Assembly (NCBI RefSeq): GCF_042652925.1
Contig: NZ_JBHSHC010000106.1
Span: forward strand, 33,655 to 97,654
Length of the DNA: 64,000 nt
DNA from: Effusibacillus consociatus
GTDB taxonomy: Bacteria > Bacillota > Bacilli > Tumebacillales > Effusibacillaceae
Direction: 5' to 3'
A program made the translations under genes and the position numbers. Positions within the stretch are counted from its first letter, which is position 1, and every line of letters begins with the position of its first letter. Below, one piece after another: positions 50,143 through 59,949 of the stretch. A model generated the notes under the pieces. That model was not told where the DNA came from and did no database searches. It saw nothing but the letters and a program-made list of their open reading frames with translations.

Positions 50143-50173
50143 AAGCCTGGGTCATCGACCTTAAGGCTTTTTT
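50143..50173 (+). terminator. Terminator after fin
   Basis: AAGCCT-GGTC / GACC-AAGGCTT hairpin followed by TTTTTG. Confidence 0.85.
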
Positions 50174-50209
50174 GCACTTGGTTCGAAAAGCTATGGAGGG
50201 GATTGGATT

Positions 50210-53200
50210 TTGCATCCGTTAGTTGATCTGATTCGTTCGGATCCCGATTTTAACTCAATGTTGAAAGGATTCGAACAAGCTGTTTCCGAACAATGGGTAG
50301 CGGGTATAAGCGGCTCTGCACGGCATTTGTATATGGCCGGGTTGCGGGCTTCTTTGTCATGCCCCCTACTAATTGTCACACACAATATGCAGCAGGCGCA
50401 GCAAGTTTATGAGGATCTGACCGAACTTCTTTCGATCGAAGAGGTGTCTCTTTTTCCGGATCGAGAGTTGTCTTATTTGGACATTTTGGCCTATTCTCCG
50501 GAACAGGCGGCAGCCAGACTCGGTGTACTGGAGTCCTTGGTGCAGGGAAAAGCATCCGTGGTGATCGCACCGATTGCCGCTGTTCATCAGACGTTACCTT
50601 CCAAACAGCAATTCGCTGAAGCGGCGATTCATCTCAAACCGGGAGATGAAATTGCTTTGGAAGAGTTGCTGGAGCGATTGGTCTACTTGGGGTATCAGCG
50701 GGTAGAAATGGTGGAGTCCAAAGGGGAGTTTTCCGTTCGCGGAGGAATTGTCGACATTTTCCCGTTAACGATGGACAACGGTGTTCGGATTGAAATGTTT
50801 GATGTGGAAGTGGATTCGATCCGTACGTTCGATCCGACCAATCAACGTTCAATAGAAAAATTGGAAAGTGTCAGGTTATCGCCGATCCGCGAAATACTGG
50901 TACGCCCGGAACAGCTCCAGGCGTTGGCGGATGATGTTCATCAGCGGCTCGAAACCCATAAGAAAAAAATTAAAGATTCGGCTTTGCTAGAAAAATTGGA
51001 ACAGCATATCGGGCGAGAAATTGAGCAGATGCAAGAGGGCATCGTGTTTCCCGGACTTATTCGTTATTCACATATTCTGGACTCTTCATCCGCCAACTTG
51101 CTTGATTATATGCCCCCAAGCACCATTGTAGTGTTTGATGAACCAACCCGCCTTCGGGAAGCGATTCAATTGATCGAGAAGGAACAGGCCGAATGGGAAA
51201 TGGCCGCTCTGGAGCATGGGGAGATACTGCCGGGCCTGGTACCCGAAATCGACAGAAGCAAACTTTTCACCGACAGGAAATGGCGCCGACTGTTCTTATC
51301 CTTGTTCCCGCGGGGATTTCAAGGGGTTACGCTGCAGCAGGTGATTAATGTCACAGCCAAGGCAGGCCAGAATTTTCACGGACAGATGGCCGTCTTAAAA
51401 GGGGAGCTGGATCGTTGGCGCAGGTCGGGAGTTCGTGTGATCTTCTTGGCGGCGGGTCCGGAACGTGCCGAACGCTTGGAACGTGTTTTAAATGATTACG
51501 GAATGGAAGCGGACCGTGTCACAACTTTGGGAGGGTTCGGAAAGCGTCCGGTTATTTTGGAGGCCAATTTGGCTGGCGGTTTTGAGCTTGTAGCATTCAA
51601 GGTAGCGGTTATCACTGAGAATGAGGTATTTTCCAACAAGCGAAAGGCTAAAAAGATTCGAGCGCTATCGGATGCCCAGAAGCTGAAAAGCTACCAGGAT
51701 CTAAAAGTCGGAGATTATGTGGTTCACGTCAACCACGGAATCGGTCAATATCTTGGCATCGAAACGCTCGTTATTGACGGAAACCACAAAGATTATCTCC
51801 ACATTAAGTACAAGGGCAAGGACAAACTCTATGTACCCGTTGAACAAATCGACCAGATTCAGAAATATGTAGGGGCGGAAGATAGGGATCCGAAGCTCTA
51901 TGCATTGGGCGGCACGGAATGGGCAAGAGTCAAATCCAAAGTTCAAAGTTCCGTGAAAGATATCGCTGAGGATTTGATTAAACTGTATGCGGCTCGTCAA
52001 GCAGCATCAGGACATGCGTTCAGTCCCGATACGCATTGGCAGCGGGAGTTTGAGGCAATGTTCCCTTATGAAGAGACGCCTGACCAGCTGCGGGCGATCC
52101 GTGATATCAAGAAAGACATGGAGATGCCTCGCCCGATGGACCGGCTTTTGTGCGGTGATGTCGGGTACGGAAAAACGGAAGTGGCCATCCGAGCGGCTTT
52201 TAAGGCTGTGATGGACGGGAAGCAGGTCGCGGTTCTGGTTCCCACCACGATCCTTGCTCAGCAGCATTATGAAACATTTAAGGAACGATGCGCCGGGTTC
52301 CCGGTGAATGTGGAAGTGATTTCCCGGTTCCGGACACAAGCCCAGATGAAAGAAGTACAAAAGGGACTCGAGGAAGGAAAAGTGGATATTGTAATCGGAA
52401 CTCACCGGATTTTGAACAAGAACATTAAATTTAAAGATTTGGGACTGTTGATTATCGATGAAGAGCAAAGGTTCGGGGTCACTCACAAAGAGAAGATCAA
52501 ACAGTTGAAACATAATATCGACTGTCTGACTCTTACAGCAACCCCGATTCCGAGAACACTCCATATGTCGATGCTTGGGATTCGTGACCTGTCTGTAATT
52601 GAGACACCTCCCGAAAATCGTTTTCCGGTACAGACCTACGTCGTTGAATATAATGACATTCTTGTGCGGGAAGCGATCGAGCGGGAGTTGGGAAGAGGCG
52701 GACAAGTGTACTTCCTCTATAATAAAGTCAAGGATATTGACAATATGGCGGATCGCCTGCGCAGTTTGGTACCGGAGGCAAAAGTGCTTGTCGGTCACGG
52801 GCAAATGGGCGAAGAAGAGCTGGAGCGGGTGATGTTGGATTTTCTTGAAGGCGACGCAGATGTACTTGTCTCAACAACAATTATTGAGACAGGTCTGGAT
52901 ATCCCAAACGTCAATACGCTCATTGTGTATGACGCGGATCACATGGGGCTCTCCCAGTTGTATCAGCTTCGCGGGCGTGTCGGCCGATCCAACAGAATTG
53001 CCTATGCTTACTTCACCTACCAACGCGACAAGGTATTGACCGAGGTCGCGGAGAAAAGGTTACAGGCAATCAAAGAGTTTACAGAATTAGGATCAGGGTT
53101 TAAGATTGCCATGAGGGACTTGTCCATTCGGGGAGCAGGGAACCTCCTTGGGGCCGAGCAGCATGGATTTATCGCTTCGGTTGGCTTTGATCTCTATTCC

Positions 53201-53737
53201 GATATGCTTTCCCAGGCAATTCAAGAATTGAAGGGAGAGAAGCAAGAGACACCTCCGGATCCTCAAGTGGAGCTTGCAGTCGATGCGTATATTCCAAGCG
53301 AATATATTGCGGACACAATGCAGAAGATCGAGATTTACAAAAAATTCGTGGGCGCACGCACATTGAGCGAAGTCCAAGACCTCGAAGAAGAAATCGAGGA
53401 CCGGTTTGGCGATATTCCACAGGCGGTGCGAAATCTCTTGGCAGTTTCCCGAATCAAATCGTACGCGATTCGATATGATTTCACTTCCATTGTTCAAGAG
53501 GGTCATGACATTGTGATGAAGCTGTCGGAACGACAGAATTCGCAAATTCAGGGGGAAAAATTGTTTGCCTTAACCCAGCAGTTTCCGGATCGCCTGAAAT
53601 TGACGGCAGGGACTTATATTACGGTCACTTTCCGGGTAAAGGGATTAAAGGAGCCTGAGACTCTGGATCTGATTGAAAAATTTATGGTCGCCTACAAAGG
53701 GGTCCTAAAGAACCAGGAGGAATTGCAAAATGCGTAA
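50210..53737 (+). CDS. mfd: Transcription-repair coupling factor
   Basis: 1175 residues. UvrB-like N-terminal module (about 1-330), RNA-polymerase-interacting domain near 490-560 (GDYVVHVNHGIGQYLGIE), and an RecG-like helicase with Walker A GDVGYGKTEVA and DEEQRFG; a C-terminal TRCF domain. It removes stalled RNA polymerase and recruits UvrA. TTG start after GGAGGGG. Confidence 0.97.
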   Translation: MHPLVDLIRSDPDFNSMLKGFEQAVSEQWVAGISGSARHLYMAGLRASLSCPLLIVTHNMQQAQQVYEDLTELLSIEEVSLFPDRELSYLDILAYSPEQAAARLGVLESLVQGKASVVIAPIAAVHQTLPSKQQFAEAAIHLKPGDEIALEELLERLVYLGYQRVEMVESKGEFSVRGGIVDIFPLTMDNGVRIEMFDVEVDSIRTFDPTNQRSIEKLESVRLSPIREILVRPEQLQALADDVHQRLETHKKKIKDSALLEKLEQHIGREIEQMQEGIVFPGLIRYSHILDSSSANLLDYMPPSTIVVFDEPTRLREAIQLIEKEQAEWEMAALEHGEILPGLVPEIDRSKLFTDRKWRRLFLSLFPRGFQGVTLQQVINVTAKAGQNFHGQMAVLKGELDRWRRSGVRVIFLAAGPERAERLERVLNDYGMEADRVTTLGGFGKRPVILEANLAGGFELVAFKVAVITENEVFSNKRKAKKIRALSDAQKLKSYQDLKVGDYVVHVNHGIGQYLGIETLVIDGNHKDYLHIKYKGKDKLYVPVEQIDQIQKYVGAEDRDPKLYALGGTEWARVKSKVQSSVKDIAEDLIKLYAARQAASGHAFSPDTHWQREFEAMFPYEETPDQLRAIRDIKKDMEMPRPMDRLLCGDVGYGKTEVAIRAAFKAVMDGKQVAVLVPTTILAQQHYETFKERCAGFPVNVEVISRFRTQAQMKEVQKGLEEGKVDIVIGTHRILNKNIKFKDLGLLIIDEEQRFGVTHKEKIKQLKHNIDCLTLTATPIPRTLHMSMLGIRDLSVIETPPENRFPVQTYVVEYNDILVREAIERELGRGGQVYFLYNKVKDIDNMADRLRSLVPEAKVLVGHGQMGEEELERVMLDFLEGDADVLVSTTIIETGLDIPNVNTLIVYDADHMGLSQLYQLRGRVGRSNRIAYAYFTYQRDKVLTEVAEKRLQAIKEFTELGSGFKIAMRDLSIRGAGNLLGAEQHGFIASVGFDLYSDMLSQAIQELKGEKQETPPDPQVELAVDAYIPSEYIADTMQKIEIYKKFVGARTLSEVQDLEEEIEDRFGDIPQAVRNLLAVSRIKSYAIRYDFTSIVQEGHDIVMKLSERQNSQIQGEKLFALTQQFPDRLKLTAGTYITVTFRVKGLKEPETLDLIEKFMVAYKGVLKNQEELQNA

Positions 53738-54662
53738 AAGCAATCGATGGAGAATTGTTTCGGCGACTTTAACATTATGTCTCGGGCTGGTCGGATGTGG
53801 TACCCAAACGGGAGACACATCGGGGCCGGTAGTGGCCACCTACAGTGGGGGCAAGGTGTATCAAGGGGAACTCGATAAACAGTATCACATAAGACATGAA
53901 CTGTTGGGGGAAATGGACCAAGCAAAAGGGCAGAGCAAGCAGGAGTTCCTGCAGGAGTATGTTTTCTACCACAAGGTAATGGTTGACGAAGCGAAAAAAT
54001 CCGGGGTAAAGGTCGACCCGAACCAGGTGAATTCCTCCCTTACCCAGTATAAAGACATGCTGAGCCAATTTTCTTACGGCGGAGACAAGAAAAAGCTTGG
54101 GGACAAAATGAAGGAGTTAAAAGTTCAAGATGCGGATATCAAGATGTTGATCGAAAATTCTCTGTATCTTGAGCAATTCCAGAAGCAGAAACTCGCTCCG
54201 GAAGACAAGCTCAAAAAGACCTATGAAGAAAACAAAGCTTCTTTTGCAACTGCAACTGTACACCATGTGTTAACAAAGACAAAAGAAGAAGCGGAGAAGG
54301 TAAAAGAGCGTCTCACCAAGGGGGAAGATTTTGCGAAGGTAGCGAAGGAAGTTTCTATCGACCCGAGCGCGAAAGAGAATGGTGGAAAAATGGAAGGACC
54401 TCTCAGTCAGTATGTACCTCAGTTCCGCGATGTTGCTGCCAAAATCGAAATTGGGAAGATTTCGGATCCGGTGCAAACGGAATATGGGTTCCACATTCTG
54501 AAGGTGGAAAAAAGAGGGGAATCGGAGCCGTTTGAAAAAGTGAAGCAAAATGTGGAAGAGCTCTATTTCGCCGCCAACCAGGCGACTATTGAAAAAGAAT
54601 GGAAGACATTCGAGGATGAATTGAAGAAGAAAGCGGACATCAAGATTACGCTGCCGTCCTAG
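53730..54662 (+). CDS. Peptidyl-prolyl isomerase lipoprotein (SurA/PrsA type)
   Basis: 310 residues. Signal and lipobox LVGC with Cys23; a SurA-like N-terminal helical part (about 50-165); a parvulin domain (about 175-265, VHHVLTKTKEEAEKVKERL, FAKVAKEVSIDPSAKENGG, YGFHILKVEKR). It likely assists folding of exported proteins on the outer membrane surface. Its start overlaps the mfd stop by 8 bases. Confidence 0.9.
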   Translation: MRKSNRWRIVSATLTLCLGLVGCGTQTGDTSGPVVATYSGGKVYQGELDKQYHIRHELLGEMDQAKGQSKQEFLQEYVFYHKVMVDEAKKSGVKVDPNQVNSSLTQYKDMLSQFSYGGDKKKLGDKMKELKVQDADIKMLIENSLYLEQFQKQKLAPEDKLKKTYEENKASFATATVHHVLTKTKEEAEKVKERLTKGEDFAKVAKEVSIDPSAKENGGKMEGPLSQYVPQFRDVAAKIEIGKISDPVQTEYGFHILKVEKRGESEPFEKVKQNVEELYFAANQATIEKEWKTFEDELKKKADIKITLPS

Positions 54663-54691
54663 TCCAAATACAAGCAATTGGCCGATTTTGC

Positions 54692-54740
54692 AACCCTGTT
54701 GGAGCCTTTGACCGGTTCTGACAGGGTTTGCTATTTTTTG
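54692..54740 (+). terminator. Terminator of the mfd operon
   Basis: AACCCTGT / ACAGGGTT stem followed by TGCTATTTTTTG. Confidence 0.75.
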
Positions 54741-54950
54741 TTGCATATTCCATGAAATCGGGTAGGATACTAAACCCACTTTCCCTCCATTTCAGCCCAG
54801 GAAGTAAGCGAGGTCAGGCGCCCATTATCTTCCAATGTAATATTTCGGTCAGTCGGACAAAATAATGGCAACAGCGGAAAAGAACAAACCGATGCTCCTC
54901 ATCTCGCATACAACATTTTGACATCATGAAAGAGAGGTCGAACATCATCT

Positions 54951-55493
54951 ATGAAAGCTACTGGTATCGTTCGAAGAATTGATGATTTAGGTCGTGTCGT
55001 GATTCCCAAAGAAATCCGTCGTACACTGCGAATCCGGGAAGGAGATCCTCTCGAGATTTTTGTGGACCGTGATGGAGAAGTCATTTTGAAAAAATACTCT
55101 CCAATTGGAGAACTGGGTGATTTTGCAAAGGAATATGCCGATTCCTTGAACGAAAGTTTGGGACATATCACTCTCATTACGGATCGTGATGTCGTAATTG
55201 CCGTAGCTGGAACGTCCAAGAAAGAATTCATGGACAAATCGATCGGATCAGATGTCGAAAAAGTTATGGAGGATCGCAAAACATCTGTTGTGTCGGCACC
55301 GGCTGAAATGTCAATTTTAAAGGAACGTACTGAGCGGTTTGCTTCACGGGTGGTTGCACCCATCATAGCCCAAGGGGATCCGATTGGAACGGTCATTCTT
55401 TTGTCCCGTGATGAGAATGTCAAGATGGGGGAACTTGAAAGTAAGCTCGCTGAAACCGCTGCAGGTTTCTTGGCGAAACAAATGGAGCAATAA
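54951..55493 (+). CDS. spoVT: Stage V sporulation regulator SpoVT
   Basis: 180 residues. An AbrB-like N-terminal domain (ATGIVRRIDDLGRVVIPKEI) and a C-terminal GAF domain (about 55-178). SpoVT tunes sigma-G-dependent genes in the forespore. The 290-base leader has no perfect forespore promoter that I could find; a CATACAA near 54905 is a partial match. Confidence 0.97.
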   Translation: MKATGIVRRIDDLGRVVIPKEIRRTLRIREGDPLEIFVDRDGEVILKKYSPIGELGDFAKEYADSLNESLGHITLITDRDVVIAVAGTSKKEFMDKSIGSDVEKVMEDRKTSVVSAPAEMSILKERTERFASRVVAPIIAQGDPIGTVILLSRDENVKMGELESKLAETAAGFLAKQMEQ

Positions 55494-55516
55494 TCAATCC
55501 ATATTTTGAAGTTGTG

Positions 55517-55545
55517 CAGAGCGCCGTTGGCGCTCTGTTTTTTGT
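55517..55545 (+). terminator. Terminator after spoVT
   Basis: CAGAGCGCC / GGCGCTCTG hairpin followed by TTTTTTG. Confidence 0.9.
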
Positions 55546-55667
55546 TACATACGGGCGAAAGAAACCGCATAGAGTAGGATAGGCCGAGCACGTCCCGCCG
55601 TACTCGGACACTTGCTGAATACCAAGTTTTCTTTATACTGGTCCTTATAGGAGAGGTGTCGAACCGA

Positions 55668-57290
55668 ATGTCGGAGCGGAATTTGTTTCTGCGTGGTGCC
55701 TTTGTGCTGGCTGCAGCGGGAATTTTATCCAAGATAATGGGATCGGCGTATACGATATTCCTGCAAAATATTATCGGAGACCGCGGATTGGGTCTGTATC
55801 AGATGGCCTATCCGATTTATTCCACTTTACTGATTTTATCTACTGCCGGATTTCCGGTCGCCGTCTCAAAGTTCGTTGCCGAACATATCGCGATTGGTGA
55901 TTATCGGGGGGCAAAAAAGGTATTTCGAGTAGCCGGTGTCCTCTTATTGGCATCGGGAGCCGTGTGCTTCCTGCTGTTGTGGGCAGGGGCCCAATGGTTT
56001 GCCGAAATCTCCGGCGACCCGGGAGCTGTTTATGCGATCCGTGCAATCGCGCCTGCACTCCTCGTGGTGCCGGTAATGGCCGCGATTCGCGGATATTTTC
56101 AGGGCTGGCAGTTAATGGAGCCTACTGCAGTATCTCAGGTTATTGAGCAGTTGGTTCGTGTCGGAACGATCATTGCCGCTTCCTGGCTGCTGTTAAACTG
56201 GGGATACGGGGAAGAGTGGGCGGCGGCAGGAGCCGCGTTTGGGGCGGTAACGGGTGCCTGCATCTCATTCGTATTATTATTGGGGTATGCATGGAACAAA
56301 CGCCAGCTCTTCCGTCATGATGTCCGAATGCCCAATCGGGTACCTGCCGAGAGAACCAGAGTCGTAGTGAGAAAACTTTTTTATTATGCGATTCCAGTCT
56401 CGTTGGGTGCACTGGTAGTCCCATTGATGAATAATGTGGATGTCATTACGGTTGGCAATTTGCTGAAGCAAGCGGGATACTCGCAGGAACAAGCTACTGA
56501 AATGTTTGGATTGCTTTCAGGCCGTGCTTTTAAACTGATGATGTTACCATCTACCATTGCCACTGCGATTGGTGTCGCCCTCATGCCCGCCATTGCCGGG
56601 GCGCTTGCTGTCAAGGATATCAAGAAAGCTTACAGCCGCATGGAACTGGCGATGCGGATGACTGTGTTGATTGCTTTGCCTGCTTCAGCAGGTCTCTTCT
56701 TGTTGGCAAAGCCGATCGATATTATGCTGTTTAAAGATTCATCGGGCACTGCAGCCATAATGGCCATTTCAACGGCTACACTGTTTTCCTCCGTTCAATT
56801 GACAACCTCCGCCATTTTGCAAGGGATGGGATTTGTCTACCTGCCTGTGCGCAATTTGTTTATCGGGGGAATCTGCAAATTCGTGTTCAACCTGCTTCTT
56901 GTTCCCAAGTATGGGATTGTAGGCGCTGCATATTCCACGGTACTTTCGTTTTTCGTATCAGCGCTTCTCAACCTGTGGGATGTCTACCGAAGAAGCGGTG
57001 TTGTGTTTGACCTCCGTTTGCTGCTGTGGCGGCCCCTGGTTGCCGTGTTTTTCATGGGAGTGGCGGTTTACGTTTCCTTGCGGGAAGGATTTCCGCATTT
57101 CTTGCATCTGATTGACAATGAGCGGCTTGCATTTGCGGCGTTTACCATGACAACCGTGACGGCAGCGGGAGTTGTATACGGATTGGCCCTTCTTGCCTCG
57201 GGCAGTTTAACAAAAGAAGATATTCGTTCGGTTCCCCGGATCGGGCAGCCATTGGCCCATATCCTGACAAAAATCGGACTCGTTCGCTAA
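55668..57290 (+). CDS. SpoVB-like polysaccharide flippase (YabM)
   Basis: 540 residues, about 14 membrane segments, MOP superfamily (MATE/MurJ/SpoVB branch). GILSKIMGSAYTIFLQNIIGDRGLGLYQMAYPIY is the family start in parts; SALLNLWDVYRRSG near the C-terminus. Lies between spoVT and mazG like yabM. It probably flips a lipid-linked sugar during envelope or spore cortex synthesis. ATG 55668 preferred to GTG 55656, which is too near AGGAG. Confidence 0.9.
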   Translation: MSERNLFLRGAFVLAAAGILSKIMGSAYTIFLQNIIGDRGLGLYQMAYPIYSTLLILSTAGFPVAVSKFVAEHIAIGDYRGAKKVFRVAGVLLLASGAVCFLLLWAGAQWFAEISGDPGAVYAIRAIAPALLVVPVMAAIRGYFQGWQLMEPTAVSQVIEQLVRVGTIIAASWLLLNWGYGEEWAAAGAAFGAVTGACISFVLLLGYAWNKRQLFRHDVRMPNRVPAERTRVVVRKLFYYAIPVSLGALVVPLMNNVDVITVGNLLKQAGYSQEQATEMFGLLSGRAFKLMMLPSTIATAIGVALMPAIAGALAVKDIKKAYSRMELAMRMTVLIALPASAGLFLLAKPIDIMLFKDSSGTAAIMAISTATLFSSVQLTTSAILQGMGFVYLPVRNLFIGGICKFVFNLLLVPKYGIVGAAYSTVLSFFVSALLNLWDVYRRSGVVFDLRLLLWRPLVAVFFMGVAVYVSLREGFPHFLHLIDNERLAFAAFTMTTVTAAGVVYGLALLASGSLTKEDIRSVPRIGQPLAHILTKIGLVR

Positions 57291-57302
57291 GGAGGTTCAT
57301 TT

Positions 57303-58763
57303 ATGGCAATTCTGCATATTGTGGGACTAGGCCCCGGATCGTGGACAGGCCTACCGCTTGGCACCTATCAAATTTTGCAGGAAGGAAAGAAATTGTTTCT
57401 TCGGACGGAGCGCCACCCGGTTGTTCAGGATTTGGAGAAAAAGGGGATCCGGTTTCATCCGTTGGACGAGTTGTATGAGCAGGCCGAGGACTTCGAATCG
57501 CTGTATCAAGAGATTGTGGACAAGCTGTTTCGTGAAGCAAAAGAACACGGGGAGATCGTATATGCGGTTCCCGGACATCCGGGAGTAGCGGAAAGGACAG
57601 TTCGCATCGCGTTGGAAAAAGGGGCTTCTGCAGGTGTGGAAATCAAGCTTGGACCCGGACACTCGTTTCTTGACGAGCTGCTGCTGAGAATTGGCGTTGA
57701 TCCCACAGATGGACTATTGATTCTGGATGGAACTGATCTGAAAGCGAGTAGTCTGAATCCGACCCTGCATACGATACTGGTTCAGGTCTACAATCAGGAA
57801 ATTGCAGCTGAAGTGAAACTGTGCTTAATGGAAGACTATCCGGATGATTATCCGGTCACAGTCGCCCGTGCAGTTGGGGTTGAAGCGCAAGAGCGGGTTG
57901 AGCAGGTGCCGCTCTACGAACTGGACAGGCTGGACTTTGTCGATCACCTGACCACTTTGTATCTTCCCGGCAGCGAGGAGGCGCGGATTACACACCGGCA
58001 ATTTTCAAAACTGGTGGAGATTGTACAGATCCTTCGTTCGCCGGAGGGATGCCCCTGGGATCGGGAGCAAACCCACCAGTCAATTCGCAAAAATGTGATC
58101 GAAGAGGCGTACGAGGTAGCAGAAGCAATCGACCTTGACGATCCGGATGCTCTAAGTGAAGAGTTGGGGGATTTGCTGCTGCAGGTGGCGCTTCACGCAC
58201 AAATCGCATCGGAAGAGGGAACCTTTACGATCCATGATACGATCCAGGCGATTAACGACAAACTGATCCGCCGACACCCGCATGTCTTTGGAAACAAGGA
58301 TGCTGCCGATGCGGAGGATGCATTGACCAATTGGGAAGAGATTAAGCGGCAGGAAAAAAGGGAAAAAGGGCTTCCGGAGGGAGTTTCGATTCTGGATTCG
58401 GTTCCGGCAAGCCAGCCTGCCATGGCAGTTTCCTATAAGCTCCAGAAAAAAGCGGCCGAAGTCGGTTTTGAGTGGCCCGATGTGGACGGTGTACTCGACA
58501 AAATAAAAGAAGAACTGGAAGAACTTCGGGAGACGCAGGACAAGAGTGAGGAGCTTGGAGATGTGCTTTTTGTCCTAGTCAATCTGGCGAGATATCTCAA
58601 AGTGGATCCGGAAGAATCATTGGCAAAAACAAATCATAAGTTTCGGCGCCGCTTCGCATACATCGAGAAAAAGCTGTCCGAACAAGGAAAATCGTTCCAA
58701 AACAGTACTCTGGAGGAGATGGATCATTGGTGGAATGAGGCGAAAATGCTTGAGAAAAAGTAG
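57303..58763 (+). CDS. mazG: MazG-family nucleotide pyrophosphohydrolase with methylase domain (YabN)
   Basis: 486 residues. An N-terminal tetrapyrrole-methylase-like domain (1-225, VGLGPGSW, VPGHPGVAERT) fused to tandem MazG domains (EGCPWDREQTHQSI, EEAYEVAEAID, EELGDLLLQV; second EELEELRETQDKSEELGDVLFVLVN in parts). It hydrolyses non-canonical or excess NTPs. ATG after AAGGAGGTTCATTT. Confidence 0.96.
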   Translation: MAILHIVGLGPGSWTGLPLGTYQILQEGKKLFLRTERHPVVQDLEKKGIRFHPLDELYEQAEDFESLYQEIVDKLFREAKEHGEIVYAVPGHPGVAERTVRIALEKGASAGVEIKLGPGHSFLDELLLRIGVDPTDGLLILDGTDLKASSLNPTLHTILVQVYNQEIAAEVKLCLMEDYPDDYPVTVARAVGVEAQERVEQVPLYELDRLDFVDHLTTLYLPGSEEARITHRQFSKLVEIVQILRSPEGCPWDREQTHQSIRKNVIEEAYEVAEAIDLDDPDALSEELGDLLLQVALHAQIASEEGTFTIHDTIQAINDKLIRRHPHVFGNKDAADAEDALTNWEEIKRQEKREKGLPEGVSILDSVPASQPAMAVSYKLQKKAAEVGFEWPDVDGVLDKIKEELEELRETQDKSEELGDVLFVLVNLARYLKVDPEESLAKTNHKFRRRFAYIEKKLSEQGKSFQNSTLEEMDHWWNEAKMLEKK

Positions 58764-58876
58764 GACTTTAGAAATATTTAGCTTGAATTTTGCAGGATTT
58801 TCTGCTTTACCCCACGAATATGCAGGATAGGTTTACTCAAAACCAAAAAAATCCTTGCTTGGAAAGGAGATTTCTA

Positions 58877-59152
58877 ATGAACAAGGTAGAACTCATCGCC
58901 AAAGTGGCACAAAAAGCAGGTTTAAAGAAAAAAGATGCAGAAGCAGCAGTTAACGCATTGCTGGATGCTATCGGACAAGCGCTCAAGAAGGGTGACAAAG
59001 TGCAATTGATCGGTTTCGGGACTTTTGAAACTCGCAAGCGCGCTGCGCGTAACGGCCGCAACCCGCAAACTGGCGCGGTTATCAAAATTCCTGCAACTAA
59101 AGTTCCTGCATTCAAACCGGGTGCCAAGTTGAAGGAAATGACCAAGAAGTAA
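58877..59152 (+). CDS. hbs: DNA-binding protein HU
   Basis: 91 residues. MNKVELIAKVAQKAGLKKKDA, GFGTFETRKRAARNGRNPQTG and PAFKPGAKLK: the full HU fold with the DNA-binding arm. ATG 58877 after GGAAAGGAGA; an upstream in-frame start lacks a ribosome site. In this order HU precedes rqcP, as in several non-Bacillus Bacillales. Confidence 0.96.
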   Translation: MNKVELIAKVAQKAGLKKKDAEAAVNALLDAIGQALKKGDKVQLIGFGTFETRKRAARNGRNPQTGAVIKIPATKVPAFKPGAKLKEMTKK

Positions 59153-59153
59153 G

Positions 59154-59444
59154 ATGAGACTGGACAAATTTCTCAAAGTCTCTCGCTTGATCAAGCGCAG
59201 AACTTTGGCGAAAGAAGTCTGCGACCAGGGGCGAATCCAGATTAATGGACGCCCCTCAAAAGCTTCTTCAGAGGTGAAAGCGGGGGACCTCTTGACGATC
59301 ACATTCGGCACCAAGATCGTCGACGTCAAAGTGAATGCGATTGCGGAACACGCTTCCAAAGGTCAGGCGGCAGAGATGTATACAGTGGTATCGGAAAAAA
59401 GAATACAGGGAGATCCAAAATGGGACGATGGGGATGACCAATAG
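59154..59444 (+). CDS. rqcP: S4-domain RNA-binding protein RqcP (YabO)
   Basis: 96 residues with an S4 domain (RLDKFLKVSRLIKRRTLAKEV, GRIQINGRPSKASSEVKAGD). RqcP works with RqcH in adding alanine tails to stalled nascent chains on 50S subunits. One base after the HU stop. Confidence 0.93.
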   Translation: MRLDKFLKVSRLIKRRTLAKEVCDQGRIQINGRPSKASSEVKAGDLLTITFGTKIVDVKVNAIAEHASKGQAAEMYTVVSEKRIQGDPKWDDGDDQ

Positions 59445-59472
59445 GTCATCCCTTTTTATTTTACATGTTTTT

Positions 59473-59530
59473 TCGGGGGCCCCCACAAAGTACTCGGTGT
59501 TGCTGCCACGCTTCACGTCACTTTGTGGGG
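59473..59530 (-). repeat. Structured repeat, copy C (minus orientation)
   Basis: Read on the minus strand: CCCCACAAAGTGACGTGAAGC ... GCAGCAACACCGAGTACTTTGTGGGG, tail GCCCCCGAAAA. Lies between rqcP and yabP. Confidence 0.88.
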
Positions 59531-59631
59531 TTATTGTGTTCTTTCTTGTCCCATTCCTGCATAAAGTGGTAGCGAGACAAGCGAACGCCGTGTTCGTGTC
59601 CTCGCTATTTTGTTCGGTGGAGGGGTTCAGC

Positions 59632-59931
59632 ATGGATGAAAGAGCTCGGAACCATAAACAGTTGGAGCGTCATGAAGTTACGCTTTTTAATCGTCAAGGC
59701 GTTCAGGTCAGCGGTGTCATCAACGTGGAAAGTTTTGACGCACACGAGTTTGTTCTTCAAACAGGATACGGCCTGCTGGTGATTCGCGGAGAAAATCTGC
59801 ACATTAAAACTTTAAACCTGGAAAACGGGATGGTAGCAATCGAAGGCTTGGTGTTTGATCTTGGCTATTTTGACGAGAAAGCATCCCCCAGCGAGAAGGC
59901 AAAAGGGTTTTTCGGGAAGCTTTTCAAATAA
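59632..59931 (+). CDS. yabP: Sporulation protein YabP
   Basis: 99 residues. RHEVTLFNRQGVQVSGVINVESFD, GLLVIRGENLHIKTLNLENGMVAIEG and a C-terminal amphipathic FFGKLFK. YabP and YabQ are mother-cell proteins needed for the spore cortex. ATG 59632 follows GTGGAGGGG; a longer in-frame extension would translate repeat C and was rejected. Flanked by repeats C and D. Confidence 0.93.
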   Translation: MDERARNHKQLERHEVTLFNRQGVQVSGVINVESFDAHEFVLQTGYGLLVIRGENLHIKTLNLENGMVAIEGLVFDLGYFDEKASPSEKAKGFFGKLFK

Positions 59932-59949
59932 CTGCGTTGCGACTTTATT

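Noticed and set aside
59335..59631. N-terminal extension of YabP
   Set aside because: It would overlap rqcP and translate structured repeat C; a good ribosome site precedes ATG 59632.
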